Shown piece after piece: positions 27,245 through 35,192 of a stretch of DNA of 64,000 bases; the first letter of the stretch is position 1, and every line of letters starts with the position of its first letter. The stretch spans positions 1 to 64,000 of the forward strand of contig NZ_WJWY01000006.1 in assembly GCF_010367435.1 (NCBI RefSeq), read 5' to 3'. The translations under genes and the position numbers were made by a program. Under the pieces are notes generated by a model. It worked only from the letters and a program-made list of their open reading frames with translations. It was not told the DNA's origin and searched no databases. The stretch comes from Fusobacterium sp. IOR10 (GTDB taxonomy: Bacteria; Fusobacteriota; Fusobacteriia; Fusobacteriales; Fusobacteriaceae).

Positions 27245-28204
27245 CTATTCACCATCCCTGTAAAGAATTTTTATTAATTCATCTAAATCTATTGAAAAAC
27301 CAACAGCTGGAATTTTTATACCAAAGGTTTTAGTTAAGGAATCGTATCTTCCACCACTTATAACTTCCCTAGAAGAATTTTTATAATAACCTTTAAACAC
27401 TAACCCATTATAATAATCTAGTTCTGTAATCATGGATAGATCAAGATGTATACATTTTAAATATCCATAGTCCAAGGCCATTTTCTTAAAATCTTTAAGT
27501 TTTTCTATTGATAATTTCATGTTCTCATTCATGTAATTATTTTCTGCTTTATTTATAACCTCTTCCATATTCCCTTGGAAATCTAAAATATTAGAAAATA
27601 AATCTTTAATTTCTTTTTTTATATCTAAAGCACTGATACATTCTATTATTTCATTTTTATTTTTTTTATAAATTAGATTCTTTAGTTTTATTTTTAGATT
27701 TTCTTCCAAGTTAAGTTCTTTAAGTAAGGCATTAATATACTTACTAGTTCCAATTTCTAGAATGAAATTTTTTCTGTAATTTTTAAAAATCTTAAAAACT
27801 AAACCTATAATTTCCATGTCAGCTTCTAGGGAATCTTCACCTAGGTATTCTATTCCCATTTGTTTAAATTCCCTTATATTACTGTCTAATTTATTTATAA
27901 AGATAGAGGAATTATAAAATAGTTTAACCTTTAGATCCTTTTCCCATCTGGGAATTAAATTTTTAATTATATTAGTTGTAATATCTGGTCTTAAAATAAG
28001 AACTTTAGAATTTCCATCAATTATTTTAACCATTTTTTCTTTTTTTATTCTTTTGTTAATTAATGTGAAAGTGTCATAGTCCTCAAAAATTGAAGGTTCT
28101 AACTTAATATATTTAGATTCTACAAATATATCCTCTATTTCCCTTGTTAGCTTATATTTTTTATATGAATAATCTAATTCATCTTTAATTTTAATAAATT
28201 CCAT
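27245..28204 (-). CDS. hisZ: ATP phosphoribosyltransferase regulatory subunit
   Basis: This 319-residue protein resembles the catalytic core of histidyl-tRNA synthetase without an anticodon-binding domain. It has KLEPSIFEDYDTFTLI, LILRPDITTNI (class II synthetase motif 2-like), KQMGIEYLGEDSLEADMEII and near the end ISGGRYDSLTKTFG. That matches HisZ, which forms a hetero-octamer with short HisG. It is the first structural gene of the operon, directly after the attenuator. Confidence 0.93.
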   Translation of the reverse strand: MEFIKIKDELDYSYKKYKLTREIEDIFVESKYIKLEPSIFEDYDTFTLINKRIKKEKMVKIIDGNSKVLILRPDITTNIIKNLIPRWEKDLKVKLFYNSSIFINKLDSNIREFKQMGIEYLGEDSLEADMEIIGLVFKIFKNYRKNFILEIGTSKYINALLKELNLEENLKIKLKNLIYKKNKNEIIECISALDIKKEIKDLFSNILDFQGNMEEVINKAENNYMNENMKLSIEKLKDFKKMALDYGYLKCIHLDLSMITELDYYNGLVFKGYYKNSSREVISGGRYDSLTKTFGIKIPAVGFSIDLDELIKILYRDGE

Positions 28205-28241
28205 TGTTCACCACCTATTTTGTAATAAAATGTGTTGAGAA

Positions 28242-28344
28242 TAAAAAAAAGCCATATAGGTTATCCCTACATGGCTTTACAGTATGTAAATCATCATAGA
28301 AACAATCCTAAAATTTAGTATGTAAACTAAGGATTGCTTCTATG
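28242..28344 (-). promoter_or_regulatory. Histidine operon attenuator (mutually exclusive hairpins and terminator)
   Basis: Downstream of the His-codon leader, the transcript can form a long stem (arms near 28295-28311 and 28328-28344, CATAGAAGCAATCC with GGATTGTTTCTATG). It then forms a 13-bp terminator, AAAGCCATGTAGG-loop-CCTATATGGCTTT, followed by a U-run (28242-28278). The 3' arm of the first stem, TTTCTATGATGAT, can instead pair with the leader's own CATCATCATAGAGAAA, giving the expected ribosome-controlled switch. The exact antiterminator pairing has not been folded computationally. Confidence 0.85.
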
Positions 28345-28360
28345 AACTATTTTTCGTTCA

Positions 28361-28459
28361 TTATTGCAAACCTTTTTCTCTATGATGATGATGAATATGA
28401 AATTGTAAAGTTAAGTTATTAATATTTAAATTTAATTTTTTTAAAATTGATTTTTTCAT
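28361..28459 (-). CDS. hisL: His operon leader peptide
   Basis: This is a 32-codon frame with a GGGAGAG ribosome site, too short for most gene callers. It encodes ...LQFHIHHHHREKGLQ, with five histidine codons out of six (CAT ATT CAT CAT CAT CAT). It lies between the his promoter and the terminator hairpin that precedes hisZ. This is the classical arrangement in which ribosome stalling at His codons during histidine shortage prevents termination. Confidence 0.9.
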   Translation of the reverse strand: MKKSILKKLNLNINNLTLQFHIHHHHREKGLQ

Positions 28460-28501
28460 TTTAACTCTCCCTACGAAATTCTTTAATTTATATTATTATA
28501 C

Positions 28502-28511
28502 TTAGCGCTAA
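28502..28511. repeat. Perfect palindrome TTAGCGCTAA at the his transcription start
   Basis: This ten-base perfect palindrome lies about 6-15 bases downstream of the his start point, in an otherwise AT-only stretch. It could be an operator for an additional repressor, or chance. No known binding site is assigned. Confidence 0.35.
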
Positions 28512-28523
28512 AGTATTTGAAAC

Positions 28524-28552
28524 AGTATAGCACTTGTGTCTATATTTTTCAA
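28524..28552 (-). promoter_or_regulatory. Promoter of the histidine operon
   Basis: On the minus strand -35 TTGAAA and -10 TATACT are separated by exactly 17 bp. The predicted start near 28517 leaves about 58 bases of leader before hisL. Confidence 0.85.
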
Positions 28553-28571
28553 GTATTTTTATAAAAATTTT

Positions 28572-28604
28572 AAAAAAAATAACCTTTCCCCTAGGAGAAA
28601 GGTT
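28572..28604 (-). terminator. Terminator of the riboflavin operon
   Basis: The minus strand reads AACCTTTCTCC-TA-GGGGAAAGGTT, an 11-bp stem with one wobble, followed by A and eight T's. It lies 13 bases past the ribBA stop and just upstream of the his promoter. Confidence 0.9.
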
Positions 28605-28616
28605 ACAAATTATATG

Positions 28617-29837
28617 TTATTTACATTTACAATCAGGGCAATCACAAATATGTAATTTATGTCCCATTCTTTGTTCTTTAGTCTTTAAATATGATTTGTT
28701 AACACTATTAGGTTCTATTTCAATTTCTTCTCTTTTGCAAACTTTCATACCATAAGATTCAAGTCCACTTATTTTATCAGGATTATTAGTCATAAGTCTA
28801 ACTGATTTAACATCCAAAGCCTTTAACATTTGAGCAGCTATTGCATAATCCCTTTCGTCAGCTCCAAATCCAAGCTCTAAATTAGCATCAACTGTGTCTC
28901 TACCTTGATCTTGAAGATTATAGGCTTTTATCTTATTAACAAGTCCTATTCCTCTTCCCTCTTGTCTTAGATAAATGATAACTCCTTCTCCATTTTCATC
29001 AATCTCTTTCATAGCTCTATGTAGTTGAGAACCACAATCACATCTAAGAGATCCTAAAACATCCCCAGTGAAACATTCAGAATGAATTCTCACAAGAACA
29101 TTTTCCTTTCCTGAAATATCTCCCTTTACAAGGGCAATATGTTCCTTGTCGTCTAATTTATTGTCAAAGCCAACTATAGTAAACTCCCCTGAACCTGTTG
29201 GAAGTTTAGCAGTACATTCTACTTTAACTAACTTGTCATGGGTTTTTCTATATTGAATTAAATCTTCTATTGAAACTATTTTCAAATTATGAACCTTAGC
29301 AAAGGTTAATAAATCATCTAGTCTAGACATTGTTCCATCTTCTTTCATAATTTCACAACAAAGTCCCATTGGTTTTAATCCAGCTAGTCTAACTAAATCA
29401 ACAGTTGCCTCAGTGTGACCATTTCTAACTAATACTCCATCATCCTTAGCCTTTAGTGGGAACATATGTCCAGGTCTTCTAAAGTCTTCAGGTTTAGCTT
29501 CATCCTCAGCAGCTTTAACAGCAGTGATAGAACGTTCCAAAGCTGATATACCTGTAGTTGTATCACAGTGATCTATGGATACTGTAAATGCTGTTTCATG
29601 GTTGTCAGTGTTATTTGCAACCATTTGTGGTAAGTTTAATTTTTTAATGTAATAATCAGACATAGGCATACAAATTAGACCCTTTGCATAGGTAGCCATG
29701 AAGTTTACATTTTCAAGAGTTGCAAATTCTGCAGCACAAATTACATCTCCTTCATTTTCCCTATCCTCATCATCTATAACTAATATGTTTTTTCCTTGTC
29801 TTAAATCCTCTAAAGCTTCTTCTATAGTGTTTAACAT
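28617..29837 (-). CDS. ribBA: Bifunctional DHBP synthase / GTP cyclohydrolase II
   Basis: This protein of about 406 residues makes both riboflavin precursors. The RibB part (about 1-200) has [17 protein letters not shown] and [10 protein letters not shown]. The RibA part has [23 protein letters not shown] (zinc cysteines) and [10 protein letters not shown]. The protein ends in an unusual cysteine-rich tail, [11 protein letters not shown]. The open frame extends to 29870, but GGAGG lies nine bases before the internal ATG at 29837, which gives the normal N-terminus. It is the last gene of the operon. Confidence 0.96.
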   Translation of the reverse strand: MLNTIEEALEDLRQGKNILVIDDEDRENEGDVICAAEFATLENVNFMATYAKGLICMPMSDYYIKKLNLPQMVANNTDNHETAFTVSIDHCDTTTGISALERSITAVKAAEDEAKPEDFRRPGHMFPLKAKDDGVLVRNGHTEATVDLVRLAGLKPMGLCCEIMKEDGTMSRLDDLLTFAKVHNLKIVSIEDLIQYRKTHDKLVKVECTAKLPTGSGEFTIVGFDNKLDDKEHIALVKGDISGKENVLVRIHSECFTGDVLGSLRCDCGSQLHRAMKEIDENGEGVIIYLRQEGRGIGLVNKIKAYNLQDQGRDTVDANLELGFGADERDYAIAAQMLKALDVKSVRLMTNNPDKISGLESYGMKVCKREEIEIEPNSVNKSYLKTKEQRMGHKLHICDCPDCKCK

Positions 29838-29856
29838 TATATTTTTCCTCCAATTT

Positions 29857-30522
29857 TTAAAAGAATCCATTTGATGCTAGGAATTCTTTACTTAATTTTG
29901 ATTTTTTACCTTTCTTTTCTTCATTTTGGAAAGTTAAAAATCTTTCTATATATTTTCCAATTAAGTCAGTTTCTATATTAATATAGTCTCCAACTTTTTT
30001 ATTTCCAAGGGTTATCATTTCTTGAGTATGTGGAATAAGAGAAACAGACAGTGTATCCCCTTGAAATCCAACAATTGATAAACTAGCTCCATCTAAACTA
30101 ACTCTTCCCTTTTCAACAATATATTTCATATATCTATGTTCCATTTGAATAATATATACTTTAGCTATACCATCCTTTGTTATACTTTTAATTTGCCCTT
30201 CACAGTCAACATCTCCAGTGACTAAATGCCCCCCAAGGGGAGTGGAAAGGGAAATTGATTTTTCAAGATTTACTAAGCTACCAGCTTTCAGTCTTTTTAA
30301 ATTAGTTCTTTTAACAGTTTCATGCATACAATCAGCAACAAAATAATTAGAACCAACTTCAACTGCAGTAAGGCAAGTACCGTTAGTTGCAATACTATCA
30401 CCTATTTTGGCATTTTTTAAAACCTTAGTACATTTTATTTTAAGTTGTACAGATTTATCCCCACTTTTAATGGAAATAACCTCACCTATTTCTTCAACTA
30501 ATCCAGTAAAAATCTTACTCAC
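29857..30522 (-). CDS. ribE: Riboflavin synthase, alpha subunit
   Basis: This 221-residue enzyme dismutates lumazine to riboflavin. It contains the two homologous lumazine-binding halves: [11 protein letters not shown]...[13 protein letters not shown] in the first, and [12 protein letters not shown]...[14 protein letters not shown] in the second. Both carry the usual TGDVD and NG(T/C)CLT-type residues. The start is odd. GTG at 30522 nearly abuts GAGAGG, while the usual family N-terminus (M-FTGLVEE) would place the start at an ATT codon three residues on. GTG is retained. It lies between ribD and ribBA. Confidence 0.95.
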   Translation of the reverse strand: MSKIFTGLVEEIGEVISIKSGDKSVQLKIKCTKVLKNAKIGDSIATNGTCLTAVEVGSNYFVADCMHETVKRTNLKRLKAGSLVNLEKSISLSTPLGGHLVTGDVDCEGQIKSITKDGIAKVYIIQMEHRYMKYIVEKGRVSLDGASLSIVGFQGDTLSVSLIPHTQEMITLGNKKVGDYINIETDLIGKYIERFLTFQNEEKKGKKSKLSKEFLASNGFF

Positions 30523-30533
30523 CTCTCTTTATC

Positions 30534-31922
30534 CTATTTGTTTTGATCAAATTCCACTGAAATATTATCTTGAAAAATATTATACTTAACATTTTCAAGA
30601 TTGAATCCTTCTTTAACAGTTTTAAAATTGAAACCATCAATAAAAGGAAGTCCTCCTCCTAAAATTTTAGGAGCTATAAATATTTCTCCACCGTCTATTC
30701 TATTTTCTGAAAAGGCTTTGGAAATAAGAAATGATCCACCTTCAAGGAGAACAGAATCAATGTTTAATTTTCCAATTTCATCTAATATTTCATCAACACT
30801 AAAATCATATCCATCTAAATAAATAAATTTTATGTTTTTTTTCTTAAGTTCTTCAGTTTTTAAATATATATTTTTTAAATTATCAAAGTTAAATTTTTTT
30901 TCCAATAGGTCAATTTTTCTAAGAATTTGTAATCTACAATATTTTTCTTCATCCACAAGTTTAGATAATTCATCATTATTTAAACCATGTAAATGTTCTA
31001 AAGTGTTTAATTTTTTAATTTTCTTAAATTCTTCACTTTGATTTATTTCATCAAAATTCACTAATAATTTGCACAGTTTAGAATTTTTTTCTAATTTTTT
31101 AATATGATTAATTTCTTCAACAGTATCAGGATGAGTTAAATCCCTTATTTTATCAAAGACTTCTATTTTTTTATAATCTATAATATTATTTTTTGATGTG
31201 ACAATGATACTTTTACCATCATCCATATTTACAAAATTACTATTAAGGGGAGTTTTTAAATAGGGATCAATAACTATTCTAAAGGGATCATTTCCATTTT
31301 CAACTCTAGCTGTAAGCCTTGGATTGTCATTAATAACAGTGTTTATTCCAACCATAATCCCAGAATATTTATTTCTCAATTTTTGTACTTTTTCCCTAGC
31401 TAATTCATTTGTAATCCATTTGGAATCCTTTGAATTTGTGGCTATTTTCCCATCTAGAGTAATAGCACATTTTAAGAATAAGTATGGTTTTTTAGTTTGG
31501 ATATATTTGAAAAAAACTTTGTTTAAATTTTTAACTTCCTTTTCAAGGACTCCAACAACAACTTCAATACCAGCATCTTCTAATATTTTTTTCCCATTTC
31601 CTGAAACTAAAGGATTAGGGTCTAAAGTTCCAATAACACATTTTTTAATACCCATTTCCTTTATTTTTTTTACACAAGGTGGAGTTTTACCTTGATGAGA
31701 ACAAGGTTCTAAAGTTACATAAATAGTTGCATCCTTTGCATCTTCCCCAGCTTGATCAAGAGCATAAACCTCAGCATGTGGGCCACCAAAAAATTTATGA
31801 TAACCTTTACCAATAATTTTGTTATTTTTAACTACAACAGCCCCAACCAATGGATTTGGATTAACATAACCTTCTCCTTTTAATGCAAGGGTAAGGGCTA
31901 AATTCATGTACTTTTGATCCAT
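30534..31922 (-). CDS. ribD: Bifunctional riboflavin deaminase/reductase with a central insertion
   Basis: This is a 462-residue RibD, about 100 residues longer than usual. The deaminase domain (1-145) has NPLVGAVVV, the zinc motif HAE (49-51) and PCSHQGKTPPC (73-83). The reductase domain starts near 146 with PYLFLKCAITLDGKIA and SKWITNELAREKVQKLR. It is then interrupted at about 251-360 by a Lys/Glu/Leu-rich, helical-looking segment. It resumes with FIYLDGYDF and SVLLEGGSFLISKAF. No separate start lies in the insertion and the frame stays open, so it is an insertion rather than a break. It follows ribH by four bases. Confidence 0.93.
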   Translation of the reverse strand: MDQKYMNLALTLALKGEGYVNPNPLVGAVVVKNNKIIGKGYHKFFGGPHAEVYALDQAGEDAKDATIYVTLEPCSHQGKTPPCVKKIKEMGIKKCVIGTLDPNPLVSGNGKKILEDAGIEVVVGVLEKEVKNLNKVFFKYIQTKKPYLFLKCAITLDGKIATNSKDSKWITNELAREKVQKLRNKYSGIMVGINTVINDNPRLTARVENGNDPFRIVIDPYLKTPLNSNFVNMDDGKSIIVTSKNNIIDYKKIEVFDKIRDLTHPDTVEEINHIKKLEKNSKLCKLLVNFDEINQSEEFKKIKKLNTLEHLHGLNNDELSKLVDEEKYCRLQILRKIDLLEKKFNFDNLKNIYLKTEELKKKNIKFIYLDGYDFSVDEILDEIGKLNIDSVLLEGGSFLISKAFSENRIDGGEIFIAPKILGGGLPFIDGFNFKTVKEGFNLENVKYNIFQDNISVEFDQNK

Positions 31923-31926
31923 GATA

Positions 31927-32388
31927 TTACATCTCCTTTAGTAGATTACACATTTCTATAGCACCATTAGCAACATCAAAACCTTTGTTTCCAGCCTTTG
32001 TTCCTGCTCTTTCAATAGCTTCTTCAATGCTGTTAGTTGTTAACACACCAAACATTACAGGAATACCACTTTCAAGGGAAATAGTAGCACATCCCTTTGA
32101 AACTTCAGAACATACATAATCAAAATGAGGAGTAGCTCCCTTTATTACAGCTCCTAAAGCAATAACAGCGTCGTATTTTTTAGATTCAACCATTTTTTTA
32201 ACAGCTATAGGTATTTCAAAGGCTCCTGGAACCCATGCTAAAGTAATGTTATCTCCATTAACTTCATGTCTTCTTAGAGCATCTTCAGCTCCACCTATTA
32301 GTTTTGAAGTTATAAATTCATTAAATCTTCCTGCTACAATTCCTATTCTTAAACCTTTTCCACTAAAATTTCCTTCTAATACTTTCAT
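31927..32388 (-). CDS. ribH: 6,7-dimethyl-8-ribityllumazine synthase
   Basis: This 153-residue enzyme condenses the ribityl-pyrimidine with DHBP. It has [46 protein letters not shown] and the late [14 protein letters not shown]. Length is normal for the icosahedral or pentameric enzyme. It is the first gene after the FMN riboswitch. Confidence 0.97.
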   Translation of the reverse strand: MKVLEGNFSGKGLRIGIVAGRFNEFITSKLIGGAEDALRRHEVNGDNITLAWVPGAFEIPIAVKKMVESKKYDAVIALGAVIKGATPHFDYVCSEVSKGCATISLESGIPVMFGVLTTNSIEEAIERAGTKAGNKGFDVANGAIEMCNLLKEM

Positions 32389-32427
32389 TTCTGCCTCCTA
32401 AATTTTTTTTTTAAGCTTGCAGGGACC

Positions 32428-32457
32428 AAAAAAAACCTGAAATAAAATTTCAGGTTT
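32428..32457 (-). terminator. Terminator arm of the FMN riboswitch
   Basis: The minus strand has AAACCTGAAAT-TTT-ATTTCAGGTTT followed by a U-run, placed between the FMN aptamer and ribH. It should form when FMN is bound and switch the operon off. Confidence 0.85.
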
Positions 32458-32540
32458 GGTTACAATTGCTAATTATTTCCAAGCTAAATAAATCATTAAA
32501 ATTATATTTTAACAATCAACGTGAAAAAAAGCATATATTG

Positions 32541-32656
32541 TAATCTTCTTTCATCCAGACTATACTGTCGGTCTTGGAGTTTCACCAAGTCTGTGATTTA
32601 TCACTTGCGGACTTTACCGCCGATCGGGAATTTCACCCTGCCCTGAAGTTTTACAT
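32541..32656 (-). ncRNA. FMN riboswitch (RFN element)
   Basis: The minus strand carries the conserved RFN blocks in order: CAGGGCAGGGTGAAATTCCC, GATCGGCGGTAAAGTCCGC, GACTTGGTGAAACTCCAAG, GACCGACAGTATAGTCTGG and ATGAAAGAAGA. The aptamer lies upstream of ribH with a terminator 80 or so bases downstream, and controls ribH-ribD-ribE-ribBA. Confidence 0.97.
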
Positions 32657-32684
32657 TTTCATTATTCTATTTACTAACAAACAA

Positions 32685-32714
32685 ATTATACAATATATAC
32701 ATTGAAAATGTCAA
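32685..32714 (-). promoter_or_regulatory. Promoter of the riboflavin operon
   Basis: On the minus strand perfect -35 TTGACA and -10 TATAAT hexamers are separated by 18 bp, about 25 bases before the aptamer. Only 11 bases separate it from the gltS stop, and no terminator is visible there, so gltS readthrough into this unit is possible. Confidence 0.88.
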
Positions 32715-32725
32715 TATTTCTTTAA

Positions 32726-34072
32726 TTAATTTTTAAATTTCTTAGAATTAAAGTATTCAAGAATTGCAAAACCTATAACTAGCATAACTGATAAAAGCAA
32801 AATAGGTGCTATTGGACTGTACTGAACTCTTAGCTTAGTGGTATAGAAAACTAAGTTGAATATAGGTCCAAGAATGGCAATAACTGAAAATCCAAGGGAA
32901 TAATCTTTTAAAACAGGGGTTTTTAATTCAGGATCACAAATTCTCAATAGTAATAACCCTGTTATAAATATTCCTGTTGAAGTTCCAAACATAGTAACAC
33001 ATCTTTGAAAGTGAAAATTATCTTTGAAATATTTTTTACATAAAAAATCAATGAAAAACCATGTGGAGAATATTCCAATTGTTGCAGTTATAAGTATAGG
33101 AACAATGTATGTGTATACAGCTCTTAGAGGTAGAGTAGCAACAGCTGAAACAACAGCGTATTCAATTAAAAGCCCAGAGACCATGTTTCTCAATTCAAGG
33201 TTAACACCTTCTGCCACACTATAATTTTTAACATATTTCCAAATAACAAACATTATAATCATAGCCAAAGACCAAGAGGATATATTTGAAAGTATGAAAA
33301 TATTATATTTCCTAAATAAATTAGACATTACAAAGGCAGCTCCACATGCAAAAAATACAAGGGAAAAATATACAATTAATCTATTTGTTTTTAAATTTGT
33401 TCCTTTGTTGGAAACAGTTGGAGATTCTTTTTCATTACTTATATTGTATTTTATAATTTCAAGTTCCTTAAAAGAATAGGTTCTTCTTTTTCTTTTTTCA
33501 ATATTTATTAGAACTATTCCAAATATAATTCCAAAAACAAGACCAAATGTTGCCATTGAAGCAGCTACCCCTTGGGCTAAATTCCAATATTTTAAATTTA
33601 AATCCTTTAGAATAAGTCCAATGATACCAGCTATTCCATGTCCCCCAGCAAATCCAGCATTAAGCTCAGAACCAAAGGATTCATAAATTGAATTTGGTTT
33701 AAAAATAGTGTAAAAATAATTTACTAAAAATCCAATTAAAAGTTGTAGAAAGGTAACTAAAAAAAGAATTAAAGTCATATTAATTCCTGAAAAATTATGT
33801 TTTTTAGATTTTTCAAGCTTTAGTCCAATTGGAATTGAAGCTGTTAATGGGATGATTAAAATACTAGGTATTGATTTTATACTTTGGTATATTTCAACAG
33901 GAATAATATTAAAATATCTTCCTAAAATTTCAGGACCTATAATTAACCCAATTAATCCTCCAATAATAGAGGAAGGAATAAAAAATTTATTTAAAAATCT
34001 AGACTTTGATTTTATAAATATCCCAAGTAGTGTAAGTAAACTGATGAAAGACAAGTTGTAAAGTATTTCCAT
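32726..34072 (-). CDS. GltS-type sodium/glutamate symporter
   Basis: This is a membrane transporter of about 448 residues with 10-12 hydrophobic helices. The family motif GGHGIAG (within AGFAGGHGIAGIIG) and a second-half FGTSTGIF match the glutamate:Na+ symporter (GltS/ESS) fold of two inverted repeats. The open frame runs to 34204 but crosses a terminator hairpin. ATG 34072 has AAAGGAG eight bases before it and is chosen. Glutamate specificity is inferred from the family and from the adjacent D-glutamate-cyclase-like gene. A 55-bp relic of a second copy lies at 35138-35192. Confidence 0.85.
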   Translation of the reverse strand: MEILYNLSFISLLTLLGIFIKSKSRFLNKFFIPSSIIGGLIGLIIGPEILGRYFNIIPVEIYQSIKSIPSILIIPLTASIPIGLKLEKSKKHNFSGINMTLILFLVTFLQLLIGFLVNYFYTIFKPNSIYESFGSELNAGFAGGHGIAGIIGLILKDLNLKYWNLAQGVAASMATFGLVFGIIFGIVLINIEKRKRRTYSFKELEIIKYNISNEKESPTVSNKGTNLKTNRLIVYFSLVFFACGAAFVMSNLFRKYNIFILSNISSWSLAMIIMFVIWKYVKNYSVAEGVNLELRNMVSGLLIEYAVVSAVATLPLRAVYTYIVPILITATIGIFSTWFFIDFLCKKYFKDNFHFQRCVTMFGTSTGIFITGLLLLRICDPELKTPVLKDYSLGFSVIAILGPIFNLVFYTTKLRVQYSPIAPILLLSVMLVIGFAILEYFNSKKFKN

Positions 34073-34102
34073 GATATATTCTCCTTTAATAAATTTAGAA
34101 CT

Positions 34103-34131
34103 ATTATTACATAAATACACAATAAAGTCAA
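34103..34131 (-). promoter_or_regulatory. Promoter of the glutamate symporter gene
   Basis: On the minus strand TTGACT is followed after 17 bp by AATAAT (or after 16 bp by TAATAA). It lies between the upstream terminator and the gltS start, so gltS is an independent unit. Confidence 0.7.
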
Positions 34132-34172
34132 AAATGGATTCTGTAAGTTCTTTGACCACTGGAAAATTTTCT

Positions 34173-34202
34173 AAAAAAAAGATACTCTTAAAAAAGAGTA
34201 TC
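34173..34202 (-). terminator. Terminator after the DUF1445 gene
   Basis: A 9-bp perfect stem, GATACTCTT/AAGAGTATC, is followed on the minus strand by eight T's. It separates the DUF1445 gene from gltS. Confidence 0.92.
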
Positions 34203-34240
34203 AAATAATTTTATTAATTTAGATTGATAATTCTTGCTTA

Positions 34241-35023
34241 TTAGTATGTTGCTAGGTCATCATCTTTTATATCAGAAATAAACATACATCCAGGAGCATG
34301 AGTTATTACAAGCTCTGGTTTAACATTCATTATTACTGCTTGAGGTGTGACTCCACATGCCCAGAATACAGGTACTTCCCCCTCTTTAATAGTTACAGCA
34401 TCTCCAAAATCTGGTTTTGATATGTCTTTTATTCCAATTTTTTCAGGTTCTCCTATATGAATAGGTGCTCCATGAACTCTAGGAAATCTTGAGGTAATTG
34501 CAACAGCTTTTTCAACTAGATCCTTTGCTATTGGTCTCATACTAACAACAGTAGGTCCATTAAAAATTCCTGCTGGATTGCATTCTATATTTGTTATATA
34601 CATAGGAACATTACGATTTTCTTCAATATGACGTATACCAATTTCTTCATCTGACAAAGCCTTTTCAAATGTAAAACTACAACCAAGTAGAAAAGAAACT
34701 AAATCATCAGACCACAAATTTAAGATATTATTTACTTCTTCTACCAATATTCCATCTCTATAAACACGATATTTTGGTATATCTGTACGAATATCTGCAG
34801 AAGGTGCAATTAAACCAGGTATAAATTTCCCAGGTTCACAGATATCTAAGATAGGACAAGGTTTAGGATTCCGTTGGCAGAATATAAGAAAATCCATAGC
34901 ATATTTAGCAGGAAGTATTACCAGATTAGCTTGAGTGTATCCGTAAGCCATGCCTGGTGTGGGACCTGTCCATTTTTCTAGTCTTATTTCGTTTCTTGCT
35001 TGTTCTCCATTATTAATAACCAA
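34241..35023 (-). CDS. DUF1445 protein, putative hydro-lyase / D-glutamate cyclase-like
   Basis: This is a protein of about 260 residues of the DUF1445 (YcsI/UPF0317) family. It has [21 protein letters not shown] at the start ([16 protein letters not shown] core), [52 protein letters not shown] and the C-terminal [10 protein letters not shown] with [13 protein letters not shown]. Human DGLUCY, whose domain belongs to this family, turns D-glutamate into 5-oxo-D-proline, and its pairing with a GltS transporter fits glutamate metabolism. The AAGGAG touches ATG 35032, so TTG 35023, nine bases downstream, is the likelier start. Confidence 0.85.
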   Translation of the reverse strand: MVINNGEQARNEIRLEKWTGPTPGMAYGYTQANLVILPAKYAMDFLIFCQRNPKPCPILDICEPGKFIPGLIAPSADIRTDIPKYRVYRDGILVEEVNNILNLWSDDLVSFLLGCSFTFEKALSDEEIGIRHIEENRNVPMYITNIECNPAGIFNGPTVVSMRPIAKDLVEKAVAITSRFPRVHGAPIHIGEPEKIGIKDISKPDFGDAVTIKEGEVPVFWACGVTPQAVIMNVKPELVITHAPGCMFISDIKDDDLATY

Positions 35024-35137
35024 TATTACCATCTCCTTTTTAAAGTTATCATCATATTTTGTTATTATGTATACGTCTTTCTTTTAAATAGATTATATAC
35101 TTACAAATAGAAAGCGTTTATAAAAAAAAGTATAACA

Positions 35138-35192
35138 TCCATATGTGAAAAATACAAGGAAAAAATATATAGTTAATTTATTTGTTTTTAAA
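35138..35192 (-). pseudogene. 55-bp relic of a second gltS gene
   Basis: This stretch matches 33341-33395 inside the intact symporter gene at 48 of 55 positions, without gaps; all seven differences are transitions. Read on the minus strand in the gltS frame it encodes LKTNKLTIYFFLVFF, against LKTNRLIVYFSLVFF in the intact gene. The flanks do not match. The stop codon of the neighbouring MATE gene lies within the relic. It looks like the remainder of a decayed or recombined gltS paralogue. Confidence 0.7.

Noticed and set aside
31324-31695. 123-codon plus-strand frame
   Set aside because: It is antisense to the conserved ribD deaminase/reductase coding sequence and has no ribosome site.
34073-34204. 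N-terminal 44-residue extension of the glutamate symporter
   Set aside because: It crosses the gltS promoter and part of the upstream terminator. The internal ATG has a strong ribosome site.
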